Positions 1 to 5,356 of a stretch of DNA of 9,930 nucleotides are shown piece after piece. The position numbers and the translations under genes are program-made. How positions within the stretch are numbered: position 1 is the first letter of the stretch; the number at the start of each line of letters is the position of its first letter. Source of the stretch: JADLCB01 sp964398315 (GTDB lineage Bacteria > Planctomycetota > Phycisphaerae > Tepidisphaerales > Tepidisphaeraceae); the NCBI GenBank assembly GCA_964398315.1, contig CAYNMV010000105.1:1-9930 (forward strand), in the 5' to 3' direction. The notes below the pieces were generated by a model, which was not told the origin of the DNA, did not search any database, and saw nothing but the letters and a program-made list of their open reading frames with translations.

Positions 1-1051
1 GCTTGTTGATCGCCACCGGCGCACTGCCACGCGAAAGGAAAATCAGCGCGAAGGCGGTATCCGGCAGGTTGCCCCAGTTGCCGTTGGTCTTGTTCTGCTT
101 GGGCAGCAGGTAGCTGACGCCATGCTCATACCAGTCGGTGGTGCCAAAGTATTTGCGCCCGCTGGCCACGCCGATGCGCTCGATGCCGTACAGGGCATAG
201 TAGGGGTGCCTGGAGGTTGCCTGCTCGTAGTGATCATTGAGCCACTTCAGGCCGGCTTCCAGGGCGGGGTTGCTAATGTTTCCTTCGCACTTGATGCCCT
301 TGCCCAGGTGCAGGTAGTCCTGGGTGATGAACAGCGTCGCCACGCCGGCGGAGGTCATGGTGAAGGTGGGCGGCTGGCTGGGCTGGTAGGACCAGCCACC
401 ATCACGGTGCTGATCCTTCAGCCATGCCGCCTCGACAGTGCGCCAGAAGGCGGTGGGCACTTCCGAGCCGGCCAGCGCAGCGCCCCACATTCCCAGCACG
501 CCATACTGACTGACACTGTTGTCGTACCCCCCCTTGCTGGTGATCATGTAGTGGTACTTGCCGAAGATGGGCAGCCCCTTTTTCTGGGCAGCCGCCTCCA
601 TCATGATCACCTTCTCGCGGTTGGCCATCTGCTGCCGCTGGCTGCTGGGGGGCAGATACTGCCACACCTGCCCGCGCAGACCCAGGGCATAGACACCGCG
701 CATGTCGGCCTCGGCCAGCCAGTTCACCGCCTTCTGAAGGCGCGGATCCTGCACCGACTGACCCGAAGCCAGCAGGGCATAGGTGGCGATGGCGGTAAGC
801 CCGCCATACTGGCCGCCCTCCGTGCTGCTGTGGCTGGGGTTTGGCGTGGTATTCCACGGCGGCGGCCCCTTTTCCCAACTGCCATCCGGCTTCTGCTGGG
901 AATAAATCCATGCCACGCCCTTGTCGATGGCATCGCGCACGGCCTGCGTGCGGTCCACCGGCGCTGCCTGTCCGGCGGCCAGCGCCGCCACCGACAGAAC
1001 CACGCCCAATCCCCAGCAGAATGACAGCAGTCGTGAACCCTGCAGCATCAT
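1..1051 (-). CDS. Secreted alpha/alpha-toroid (prenyltransferase/squalene-cyclase-fold) protein, C-terminus cut by window edge
   Basis: Reading the minus strand from an ATG-ATG pair gives 350 uninterrupted codons to the left edge, so the C-terminus is missing. Residues 1-30 look like a Sec signal peptide: a hydrophobic core (about 8-25), then Ala-rich candidate cleavage sites. The mature part shows helical toroid repeats with QW-like turns: QQKPDGSWE (52-60), QHRDGGWSY (214-222) and NGNWGN (323-328). Alternating Gly/Ala-rich helices lie at about 81-97, 182-195 and 234-247. This is the squalene/hopene cyclase and prenyltransferase repeat fold. I see no DxDD-type cyclase acid motif in the visible part, so cyclase activity is not supported. 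The last visible segment, FLSRGSAPVAINK (338-350), recalls planctomycete proteins that continue into a DUF4159-type C-terminal domain; that is recollection, not a search. It is probably extracytoplasmic and its substrate is unknown. A GGGAGG Shine-Dalgarno precedes the start. Confidence 0.8.
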   Translation of the reverse strand, partial: MMLQGSRLLSFCWGLGVVLSVAALAAGQAAPVDRTQAVRDAIDKGVAWIYSQQKPDGSWEKGPPPWNTTPNPSHSSTEGGQYGGLTAIATYALLASGQSVQDPRLQKAVNWLAEADMRGVYALGLRGQVWQYLPPSSQRQQMANREKVIMMEAAAQKKGLPIFGKYHYMITSKGGYDNSVSQYGVLGMWGAALAGSEVPTAFWRTVEAAWLKDQHRDGGWSYQPSQPPTFTMTSAGVATLFITQDYLHLGKGIKCEGNISNPALEAGLKWLNDHYEQATSRHPYYALYGIERIGVASGRKYFGTTDWYEHGVSYLLPKQNKTNGNWGNLPDTAFALIFLSRGSAPVAINK

Positions 1052-1053
1052 TG

Positions 1054-1060
1054 TCCTCCC
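1054..1060 (-). promoter_or_regulatory. Shine-Dalgarno of the toroid gene, deciding between two adjacent ATGs
   Basis: The minus strand reads GGGAGGACA then ATGATG. The GGAGG core (1055-1059) is 3 nt from the first ATG (1051) and 6 nt from the second (1048). The usual 5-9 nt spacing favours the second Met, which would shorten the protein by one residue. Confidence 0.6.
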
Positions 1061-1114
1061 TGGCGGCCCATCGGTGAAGGTCCATGCACCGGAACCCTCG
1101 CCCCAGCGCCTCAC

Positions 1115-1142
1115 ACTATCATCCCGCCCGCAATCCGGCAAA
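1115..1142 (-). promoter_or_regulatory. Weak candidate sigma70-type promoter for the toroid gene
   Basis: On the minus strand a TTTGCC (1137-1142) lies 16 nt from GATAGT (1115-1120), a 4/6 match to the -10 consensus. It is in the 152-nt gap upstream of the toroid start and leaves a leader of about 55-60 nt. The -35 match is poor and planctomycete promoters are not well defined, so this is only a pointer. Confidence 0.22.
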
Positions 1143-1196
1143 GAAAAAGGCGGTCTGGTACCAGTGCGCCCCGGTGGGCATCCGCCGGCGCACCAG
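1140..1196 (-). terminator. Candidate intrinsic terminator downstream of the NIF3-like gene
   Basis: Downstream of the NIF3 stop, the minus strand carries GTGCGCC/GGCGCAC complementarity (1164-1170 with 1187-1193). A second set, GGCGG/CCGCC (1182-1186 with 1149-1153), ends directly at the T-tract TTTTTCTTT (1148-1140). The two pairings are partly alternative and the hairpin is imperfect. The T-tract right after a GC stem is the main support. Confidence 0.4.
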
Positions 1197-1203
1197 GGCG
1201 GTG

Positions 1204-2292
1204 TCATGTGATGGCGAATGGGTCGTGATCGGCTTCGCTGATGTGCAGCAGCAGGCCCGGCACCAACTGCTCCAGCCGCCCGGCCAGGCGCTTGAGCACC
1301 CGCCGCTCGCTGTTGCTGTGCAGGGCACACACCACGGTCATACCCGATGCGGCGGCCCGCAGGGCATCGTGATGGCGCATCTCGCCGGTGAGGTACAGAT
1401 CCGCCTTCTGCGCGATGGCATCATCCAGCAGCTTGCCGCAGGCGCCAGCGCAACAGGCAACGGTGCGGGCCTCGGTGTCCAGCGGCCCGGCAACCAGTAC
1501 ATGATCGAGCCCCAGCCCCTGCTTGATGCGATCGATCAGCGCCCGGCGCGGGGTGGGCTCGATCCGGCCGATGCGGCCCATTCCCACCCCCTCGGGCGCG
1601 GCCGCCAGGCGCACCAGGTCAAACGCCGGGGTTTCGTAGGGATGGGCAGCGCGCAGGGCCTGCAGGGCCTCGGAGAGGCAGGCGATCGGCACCACCGTCT
1701 CCAGGCGGATCTCGGCGGCGGCCTCCAGCCGGCCGGACTGGCCGACGGTGGGATTGGTCCCCTCTTCGCCGAAGAAGGTGCCGGTGCCGGCCGAGCGGAA
1801 GCTGCAATGCGAATAGTCGCCGATTCGGCCGCAGCCGGCGGCGAACAGCGCCTCGCTGACGCGCTCCACGTGCTCCTGGGGCACGAAGGTGATCAGCTTG
1901 TACTCACGATCGCGCGTCTCCGCGGGGCGCAGCGGCTGGCGCTGCTCCATCTGTAGCACATCGGCCAGCAGGTCATTGGTGCCCCCCTCGGCGACATCCA
2001 GCGCGGTGTGCGGCGAGTAGATCGCCACCCCGCGCTGAATCGCCTCGTAGATCAGGCTGCCGGCGGTCAGGCGCTTGAGCGGATCGAAGATCGGCGGGTG
2101 ATAGGCGATCACCAGGTCACAGCCGGCGTGCTGCGCCTCGTCGGCCACCGGGCGGGTGTAGTCGATGGCCAATATCGCCTTGCGCACGGGCTGGCGTGGG
2201 TTGCCCACCAGCAGCCCGACGTTATCCCATGACTCTGCCAGCCGCGTGGGGGCGATCTGTTCCAGCGCGTTGAGAACCTCGGCCAGTTGCAT
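1204..2292 (-). CDS. NIF3-like dinuclear metal-centre protein (with YqfO-type middle domain)
   Basis: This 362-residue protein belongs to the NIF3 / DUF34 family, often labelled GTP cyclohydrolase 1 type 2 homologue; the true biochemical role is unsettled. The N-terminal half has SWDNVGLLVG (21-30), YHPPIF (64-69) and SPHTALD (93-99). The C-terminal half has TGEMRHHD (302-309) and HSNSER (325-330). Together these hold the His/Asp/Glu residues expected to bind two metals. Between them, about 130-230 forms the optional PII/CutA-like insert, with GDYSHCSF (158-165), GTGTF (169-173) and HPYETPAF (217-224). Where many bacterial homologues have His-His-Pro, this one has Tyr-His-Pro-Pro-Ile-Phe, as in eukaryotic NIF3L1. 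I chose the Met at 2292 because it matches the family N-terminus. Its Shine-Dalgarno is poor: GAGGG sits only 1 nt before ATG. An in-frame ATG eight codons upstream (2315) has no Shine-Dalgarno. Confidence 0.93.
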   Translation of the reverse strand: MQLAEVLNALEQIAPTRLAESWDNVGLLVGNPRQPVRKAILAIDYTRPVADEAQHAGCDLVIAYHPPIFDPLKRLTAGSLIYEAIQRGVAIYSPHTALDVAEGGTNDLLADVLQMEQRQPLRPAETRDREYKLITFVPQEHVERVSEALFAAGCGRIGDYSHCSFRSAGTGTFFGEEGTNPTVGQSGRLEAAAEIRLETVVPIACLSEALQALRAAHPYETPAFDLVRLAAAPEGVGMGRIGRIEPTPRRALIDRIKQGLGLDHVLVAGPLDTEARTVACCAGACGKLLDDAIAQKADLYLTGEMRHHDALRAAASGMTVVCALHSNSERRVLKRLAGRLEQLVPGLLLHISEADHDPFAIT

Positions 2293-2341
2293 GCCCTCAG
2301 TGTACGCCAATGGCATCGTTTGTGAACCGCTGCAAGCGTGC

Positions 2342-2376
2342 CCCGCGCGGATACGCCAGGGGCGGCCTGGCGCGGG
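2342..2376. repeat. GC-rich inverted repeat between NIF3-like and epimerase genes
   Basis: A perfect 7-bp inverted repeat, CGCCAGG (2354-2360) and CCTGGCG (2366-2372), has a 5-nt loop. An overlapping outer pairing is possible between CCCGCGC (2342-2348) and GCGCGGG (2370-2376). No T-tract follows on the minus strand, so it is not a classical terminator. It could be a Rho-assisted pause, an mRNA-stabilising 3' hairpin of the epimerase transcript, or nothing. Confidence 0.4.
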
Positions 2377-2438
2377 CAGGAGAATCGACCTCATTGCCGC
2401 CGGAACATGCCCCTGACCAGCCAGCGCCCCCCCCGGCC

Positions 2439-3344
2439 TCAGCCGTCCATCCGCTCCAGCAGCTCGGTGACATAGGCCCGCACGCCTTCAAGGCCGCGGC
2501 GGAGGGCAGTGGCATTGCCGTGGCGGTCAAAGAAGGCGATGGCCCGCGCGGTATCGAACTGGTTTCTGGGCCCGGTGCCCTTGCGGTCCTCGATCGTGGC
2601 ATTCGAGCCACTGACTTCCCTGGCGATCTCGGCCACATCCTGCCAGTAGAGATGACGATCCACGAGATTGAAAAACTGCCCGGCCACCTGTTCATCGCCA
2701 ACAGCCAGCGTGAGGGCATCGGCCACATCCTGGACATGAGTGATCTTGCCGCCGCGTTCGATGCTGATGGTCTCACCGGCGCGCACCTGCTGGATCAGAT
2801 CAAACCACTGGGAGCGCTGGAGCTTCGGGTCGATGCCGTAGATGGCCGCCGGCCGCCAGGCGCTGGTATTCATGCCGTAGCCGTGGTGGTAGGCCTTCAG
2901 GTGCGACTCAACCGCCGCCTTGTAGGCGCCATAGATGCCATTGGGCCAGGTGGGATGGGTCTCATCAATCCGGCCGCCGGGCAGGATCTCGTGGTGAACG
3001 GCCACCGATGACACGAAGATGAACTGCGGCACCCCCGCCAGGCGCGCTGCCTCCAGCAGGCGCAGCGAGCCGAGGACATTGCGCTCGAAGTTGCGCACCG
3101 GCGCCATGCGCAGGGCATCCCAGTCCACACCGTTGTGGATCACGCAGTCCACCCCCGCCACCAGTCCGGCCAGCGACTGCTCATCGTGCAGTTCACCCTC
3201 GCGAAACTCGGCGATATACGGCTCGATGTGATCGCGCCGGCTTGTCCGCCGCACCAGCGCCCGCACCTCGTGGCCCGCCGTGCGCAGCGCTGCTGCTGTG
3301 TACGATCCCACAAACCCCGTAGCGCCTGTCAGTGCAACCAGCAT
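2439..3344 (-). CDS. NAD(P)-dependent epimerase/dehydratase (extended SDR family)
   Basis: This 301-residue extended short-chain dehydrogenase/reductase would be a cytoplasmic enzyme acting on a nucleotide sugar, sterol-like or carbonyl substrate. The Rossmann glycine motif TGATGFVG (6-13) is at the very N-terminus. Basic residues after the second strand (VRRTSRR, 31-37) lean towards NADP rather than NAD. The catalytic set is present: Ser in FVSSV (110-114) and Tyr138-x3-Lys142 in IYGAYK. The substrate domain includes WRPAAIYG (about 163-170) and the THVQDVADA segment near 200-210, as in UDP-glucose-4-epimerase-like and hopanoid-associated epimerases. The exact substrate cannot be read from the sequence. 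The start is well supported: AGGAGG (3349-3354) lies 4 nt before ATG. A run of eight C (2427-2434) follows just past the stop. Confidence 0.92.
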   Translation of the reverse strand: MLVALTGATGFVGSYTAAALRTAGHEVRALVRRTSRRDHIEPYIAEFREGELHDEQSLAGLVAGVDCVIHNGVDWDALRMAPVRNFERNVLGSLRLLEAARLAGVPQFIFVSSVAVHHEILPGGRIDETHPTWPNGIYGAYKAAVESHLKAYHHGYGMNTSAWRPAAIYGIDPKLQRSQWFDLIQQVRAGETISIERGGKITHVQDVADALTLAVGDEQVAGQFFNLVDRHLYWQDVAEIAREVSGSNATIEDRKGTGPRNQFDTARAIAFFDRHGNATALRRGLEGVRAYVTELLERMDG

Positions 3345-3487
3345 CGTGCCTCCTCAAGCATCGTTGCCTCCATACGTCGAACCCGAAAACCGATCGGCAT
3401 GGCGCGATGGATTGGGCGGAATACTCATCGCGGGCAGGCGCGCATCGTTCCGGCACGCAATCTCACGGCCCATTAATCCTGCTTCTC

Positions 3488-4198
3488 CTACGGCTGCTTT
3501 TTCGGCTGCGCAGCGATGGTGATCGTCCTGGTTTCATCCTTGCCTACGCGAAGGCCGCCCAGGCGCTCGGTCCAGCGCAGGGGCCCGACCACATCCTCAT
3601 ACTGCTGGCGATTGCGCAGGCGATCCCGGCGCAGGGGCTGATTCTGCTGCTGCACTTTCTCCCAGCCGCCGGCCTGGAACTTGAAGTAGTACAGCTCGAC
3701 CCGCCAGATGATCTCGCCGGGCGCTGCGCCGTGGAAAGGCGTATCACGAATGAGCTGGACCAGTGCCACCGCCCGGTCACGATCGCCGGCAAGCGCGAGC
3801 AATTCAGTGCGGTTATAGAAGCTGGGGATGTCCTGCACGATGGCGCGGATCTCCTCGCGATCGGCATCCGTAAGCGGTTCGGCCTTGGGCCGGGGCAGTT
3901 GGGCCGGCTCTTCCTCGTACCAGCCCAGGTCCATCCCGGCCAGGATGGTGCCATCCTTCAGCGTGATCTCGATATCGTAGGGCGTATCGGGCAGAAGCTT
4001 GTCAAAACGGACGGTGTTGCCATCCACCCGCCCATCCGTCTCGACTTTCAGCCGCCGGCTCAGGGCAATGGCCGATACCGGCTCGCCCCCTTCCACGTTG
4101 ACCACGATCGCGCCGGCCGGGCATAGCGCTGCCAGGCCGAGCAGGATCAGGCTTGCCCCCAACCCGCGCCATCCGAGCGATTGACCACATCGCATCAT
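3488..4198 (-). CDS. Secreted protein of unknown function
   Basis: I do not recognise the family of this 236-residue protein. Residues 1-30 are a clear Sec signal peptide: Arg in the n-region, core SLILLGLAAL (16-25), cleavage probably after the AGA at 28-30. Cys26 does not sit in a proper lipobox because Leu precedes it. Residues 31-92 look beta-rich, with LLPDTPYDIEITLKDGT (68-84) resembling the L-P-x-x-x-Y-x-(V/I)-x-(V/I) pattern of carboxypeptidase-regulatory or Cna-B-like domains. A helical stretch follows (109-155), with conserved-looking PSFYNRTELLAL (125-136). Next comes EIIWRVELYYFKF (162-174) and a basic C-terminal part. The start is 15 nt after the TSUP stop, so the two are very likely co-transcribed. 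GGGAGG (4202-4207) is 3 nt from the first ATG and 6 nt from the second (4195), so the second Met may be used. Confidence 0.8.
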   Translation of the reverse strand: MMRCGQSLGWRGLGASLILLGLAALCPAGAIVVNVEGGEPVSAIALSRRLKVETDGRVDGNTVRFDKLLPDTPYDIEITLKDGTILAGMDLGWYEEEPAQLPRPKAEPLTDADREEIRAIVQDIPSFYNRTELLALAGDRDRAVALVQLIRDTPFHGAAPGEIIWRVELYYFKFQAGGWEKVQQQNQPLRRDRLRNRQQYEDVVGPLRWTERLGGLRVGKDETRTITIAAQPKKQP

Positions 4199-4201
4199 AT
4201 G

Positions 4202-4207
4202 CCTCCC
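4202..4207 (-). promoter_or_regulatory. Shine-Dalgarno of the secreted unknown protein, in the TSUP-unknown junction
   Basis: GGGAGG lies entirely within the 15-nt gap after the TSUP stop. It precedes ATGATG with spacings of 3 and 6 nt, the same geometry as at the toroid gene start (1046-1060). Confidence 0.6.
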
Positions 4208-4213
4208 GGTTGA

Positions 4214-4687
4214 CTATGCCTGGGCATCGTACCACCTGGCGGCGAAGAACATCCCCAGCGCGATGACCGTCAGCACGCCTGACAGGACCAGCGTGCGCAG
4301 CAGGTGCTGGCGGCCCAGGATGCCGAAGATCGTATACGCCGCCACGTACACAAGGATCAGCCCGAAGACCAGCTTAAGGGCGTTCTGGGGGATGCTGGTG
4401 GCGATCTTCGAGCCAAAGTAGGAGCCGGCGAGCATCCCCGGCAGCACCCACAGCACGAGCCGCCAGTCGATGAAATGCTCGCGGTGGTAATTGAGAATAG
4501 CAGGAATTTGCGTCGGCGAGAGGATCATGGCAAGGCTGGTGCCGTGCGCTTTCTGCTGGGAGAACTCGAATACCAGCACAAGCATGGGGATGATGACCGC
4601 CCCACCCCCCAGGCCCATCAGCCCGGAGAAGACACCGACGAACAAGCCAAACGCGAGCAGGGAAGCGGGATGTTGGATCCAGGACAC
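4214..4687 (-). CDS. Half-length TSUP (TauE/SafE-type) membrane transporter
   Basis: This 157-residue integral membrane protein belongs to the TSUP family, whose members export or import small anions such as sulfite, sulfoacetate or related carbon/sulfur compounds. The hallmark GLGGGAVIIP (25-34) follows a hydrophobic first helix. AHGTSLAMIL (47-56) and AGSYFGSKIA (87-96) are also family-like. I count about five to six hydrophobic segments: 7-24, 29-42, 51-66, 76-95, 103-124 and 130-150. Typical TSUP proteins are about 250 residues with two homologous halves; this has one half plus an extra C-terminal helix, so it would presumably dimerise (inference). The start is GTG, chosen because GGAG lies 8 nt upstream and the protein begins just before helix 1. 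The frame stays open further upstream but with non-membrane, low-quality sequence. It appears to lead a two-gene unit with the secreted protein behind it. Confidence 0.85.
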   Translation of the reverse strand: MSWIQHPASLLAFGLFVGVFSGLMGLGGGAVIIPMLVLVFEFSQQKAHGTSLAMILSPTQIPAILNYHREHFIDWRLVLWVLPGMLAGSYFGSKIATSIPQNALKLVFGLILVYVAAYTIFGILGRQHLLRTLVLSGVLTVIALGMFFAARWYDAQA

Positions 4688-4695
4688 TGACCGAT

Positions 4696-4699
4696 CTCC
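4696..4699 (-). promoter_or_regulatory. Shine-Dalgarno supporting the GTG start of the TSUP gene
   Basis: The minus strand reads TTTTTTGGAGATCGGTCA then GTG. GGAG is 8 nt from the GTG at 4687, and no ATG in frame nearby has comparable support. Confidence 0.5.
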
Positions 4700-4725
4700 A
4701 AAAAATGATGCGAAACCCGGGGGGT

Positions 4726-4754
4726 ATCCTATTGTTGTTGCCGGCCTGTGTACA
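4726..4754 (-). promoter_or_regulatory. Candidate promoter of the TSUP / secreted-protein unit
   Basis: On the minus strand TGTACA (4749-4754, 4/6 match to -35) is exactly 17 nt from TAGGAT (4726-4731, 4/6 match to -10). Transcription would begin about 30 nt before the GTG start. The spacer overlaps one arm of a GCCGGC inverted repeat (4740-4745 with 4761-4766), which also surrounds the -35 hexamer and could be an operator. Confidence 0.33.
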
Positions 4755-4773
4755 TGATGAGCCGGCCGGGTCA

Positions 4774-4803
4774 TTGGACAGGGACAGGGGATCGGAGTAG
4801 AGT
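4774..4803 (+). promoter_or_regulatory. Candidate promoter of the 24-codon basic gene
   Basis: TTGGAC (4774-4779) and TAGAGT (4798-4803) are 18 nt apart and face right, leaving a leader of roughly 40 nt before the ATG at 4854. Both hexamers are partial matches. They sit back-to-back with the minus-strand candidate for TSUP, as expected for a divergent intergenic region. Confidence 0.35.
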
Positions 4804-4853
4804 GGCTGTTCTTCGGTAAAAGCCACGCTAAGACAGCCTGAAAGGAGCATCGC

Positions 4854-4928
4854 ATGAGCAAGCCACGCCGCCGGCGGAAGATCGGCAGCAAGAAGCGCAA
4901 AGCGCGGCGCGATCGCCGCAAGCGGTAA
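4854..4928 (+). CDS. Tiny Arg/Lys-rich protein, AURKAIP1/COX24 (bS22-like) type
   Basis: This 24-residue protein reads MSKPRRRRKIGSKKRKARRD followed by RRKR, and well over half its residues are Arg or Lys. Such very short, extremely basic proteins with a K-(M/I)-x-x-K-K-R-K-(x)-R-R core occur in several bacteria as AURKAIP1/COX24-domain proteins. Relatives of that domain include mitochondrial mS38 and the mycobacterial bS22-like protein bound to 16S rRNA. A ribosome-associated role is therefore inferred. It is expressed as its own unit: a strong AGGAG (4843-4847) lies 6 nt before the ATG, a candidate promoter precedes it, and a terminator starts 32 nt after the stop. That layout argues strongly that it is a real gene despite its size. 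The family assignment rests on composition and pattern memory. Confidence 0.78.
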   Translation: MSKPRRRRKIGSKKRKARRDRRKR

Positions 4929-4960
4929 GCCCGCGGTCATCGCCTGAACGAAACAAGCAC

Positions 4961-4999
4961 ACGCCCCGGATGCGATCCGCGCATCCGGGGCGTTGTTCT
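4961..4999 (+). terminator. Strong intrinsic terminator of the 24-codon gene
   Basis: A perfect 14-bp stem (4961-4974 with 4980-4993, mostly GC) closes a 5-nt ATCCG loop and is followed by TTGTTCTT. The flanks also carry AACAA/TTGTT complementarity, so the hairpin may act weakly on the minus strand too. Confidence 0.88.
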
Positions 5000-5294
5000 T
5001 GCGCTTTGGCTGGGCTGCGCTTTCCTGATGCTTCACCGGCTGCCCCCGGAGGATGGTGTGATGCACGCCCCCACCGTGGAAAGCGGGTCTGCCGCATGGC
5101 AACCTCTTGGGACGAAGCCCCTGTCGTGCCGCTGACACGCAGGTGCCGGCCAGGTGGCGCATCGGTCGCCTGTTGTGCCCGGCGGAGGGCAGCGCATGGG
5201 CCCGATAGGGCAGTGGGCACACCTCGCATCCGCCCGCGGGCGCGCTAAGGCTTTCTTGCTGCCCGTGGGCAAATCCGGTACGTTCATCCCTCGC
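5000..5294. other. GC-rich intergenic stretch with inverted repeats, no convincing protein gene
   Basis: Several frames are open here, but none has a Shine-Dalgarno plus a protein-like composition. Visible complementarity includes TGCC/GGCA around a GCAT loop near 5090-5101. There is also a 7-bp stem TGTGCCC/GGGCACA (5174-5180 with 5215-5221) enclosing CCC-GATA-GGG (5201-5210). A structured small RNA or long 5' leader is possible. I could not match it to RNase P, tmRNA, SRP RNA or a known riboswitch by eye. Confidence 0.3.
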
Positions 5295-5316
5295 TGCCCC
5301 GTGTATGATCGGGGCA
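5295..5316 (+). promoter_or_regulatory. Inverted repeat flanking a -10-like TATGAT upstream of the lipoprotein gene
   Basis: TGCCCCG (5295-5301) and CGGGGCA (5310-5316) form a perfect 7-bp inverted repeat. Its 8-nt loop contains TATGAT (5304-5309), a 5/6 match to the -10 consensus. No good -35 is present 16-18 nt upstream. It could be a promoter overlapped by an operator, or a weak hairpin terminator of an upstream RNA. Confidence 0.33.
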
Positions 5317-5356
5317 ACCTCTTGACGGAAGCGTACTTATGCGACTGGAGCGTTCG

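Noticed and set aside
527..533. Run of seven C (seven G on the coding strand) inside the toroid gene as a phase-variation site
   Set aside because: Seven is short for slippage control in a GC-rich genome, it encodes a plausible Lys-Gly-Gly-Tyr, and nothing else suggests switching.
122..1024. 300-codon plus-strand open frame antisense to the toroid gene
   Set aside because: No Shine-Dalgarno and no recognisable domain; a shadow of the minus-strand gene.
402..1085. Long minus-strand open frame over the toroid gene
   Set aside because: It is in a different frame from the toroid protein, which has a signal peptide, Shine-Dalgarno and repeat motifs; the alternative has none and reflects high GC.
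1084..1956. 290-codon plus-strand open frame antisense to the NIF3-like gene
   Set aside because: The opposite strand holds an intact, motif-complete NIF3 family protein; this frame is low-complexity.
3365..3395. tRNA T-arm-like GGGTTCGAC on the minus strand
   Set aside because: The flanking bases do not form the T-stem and no acceptor or anticodon arms are present.
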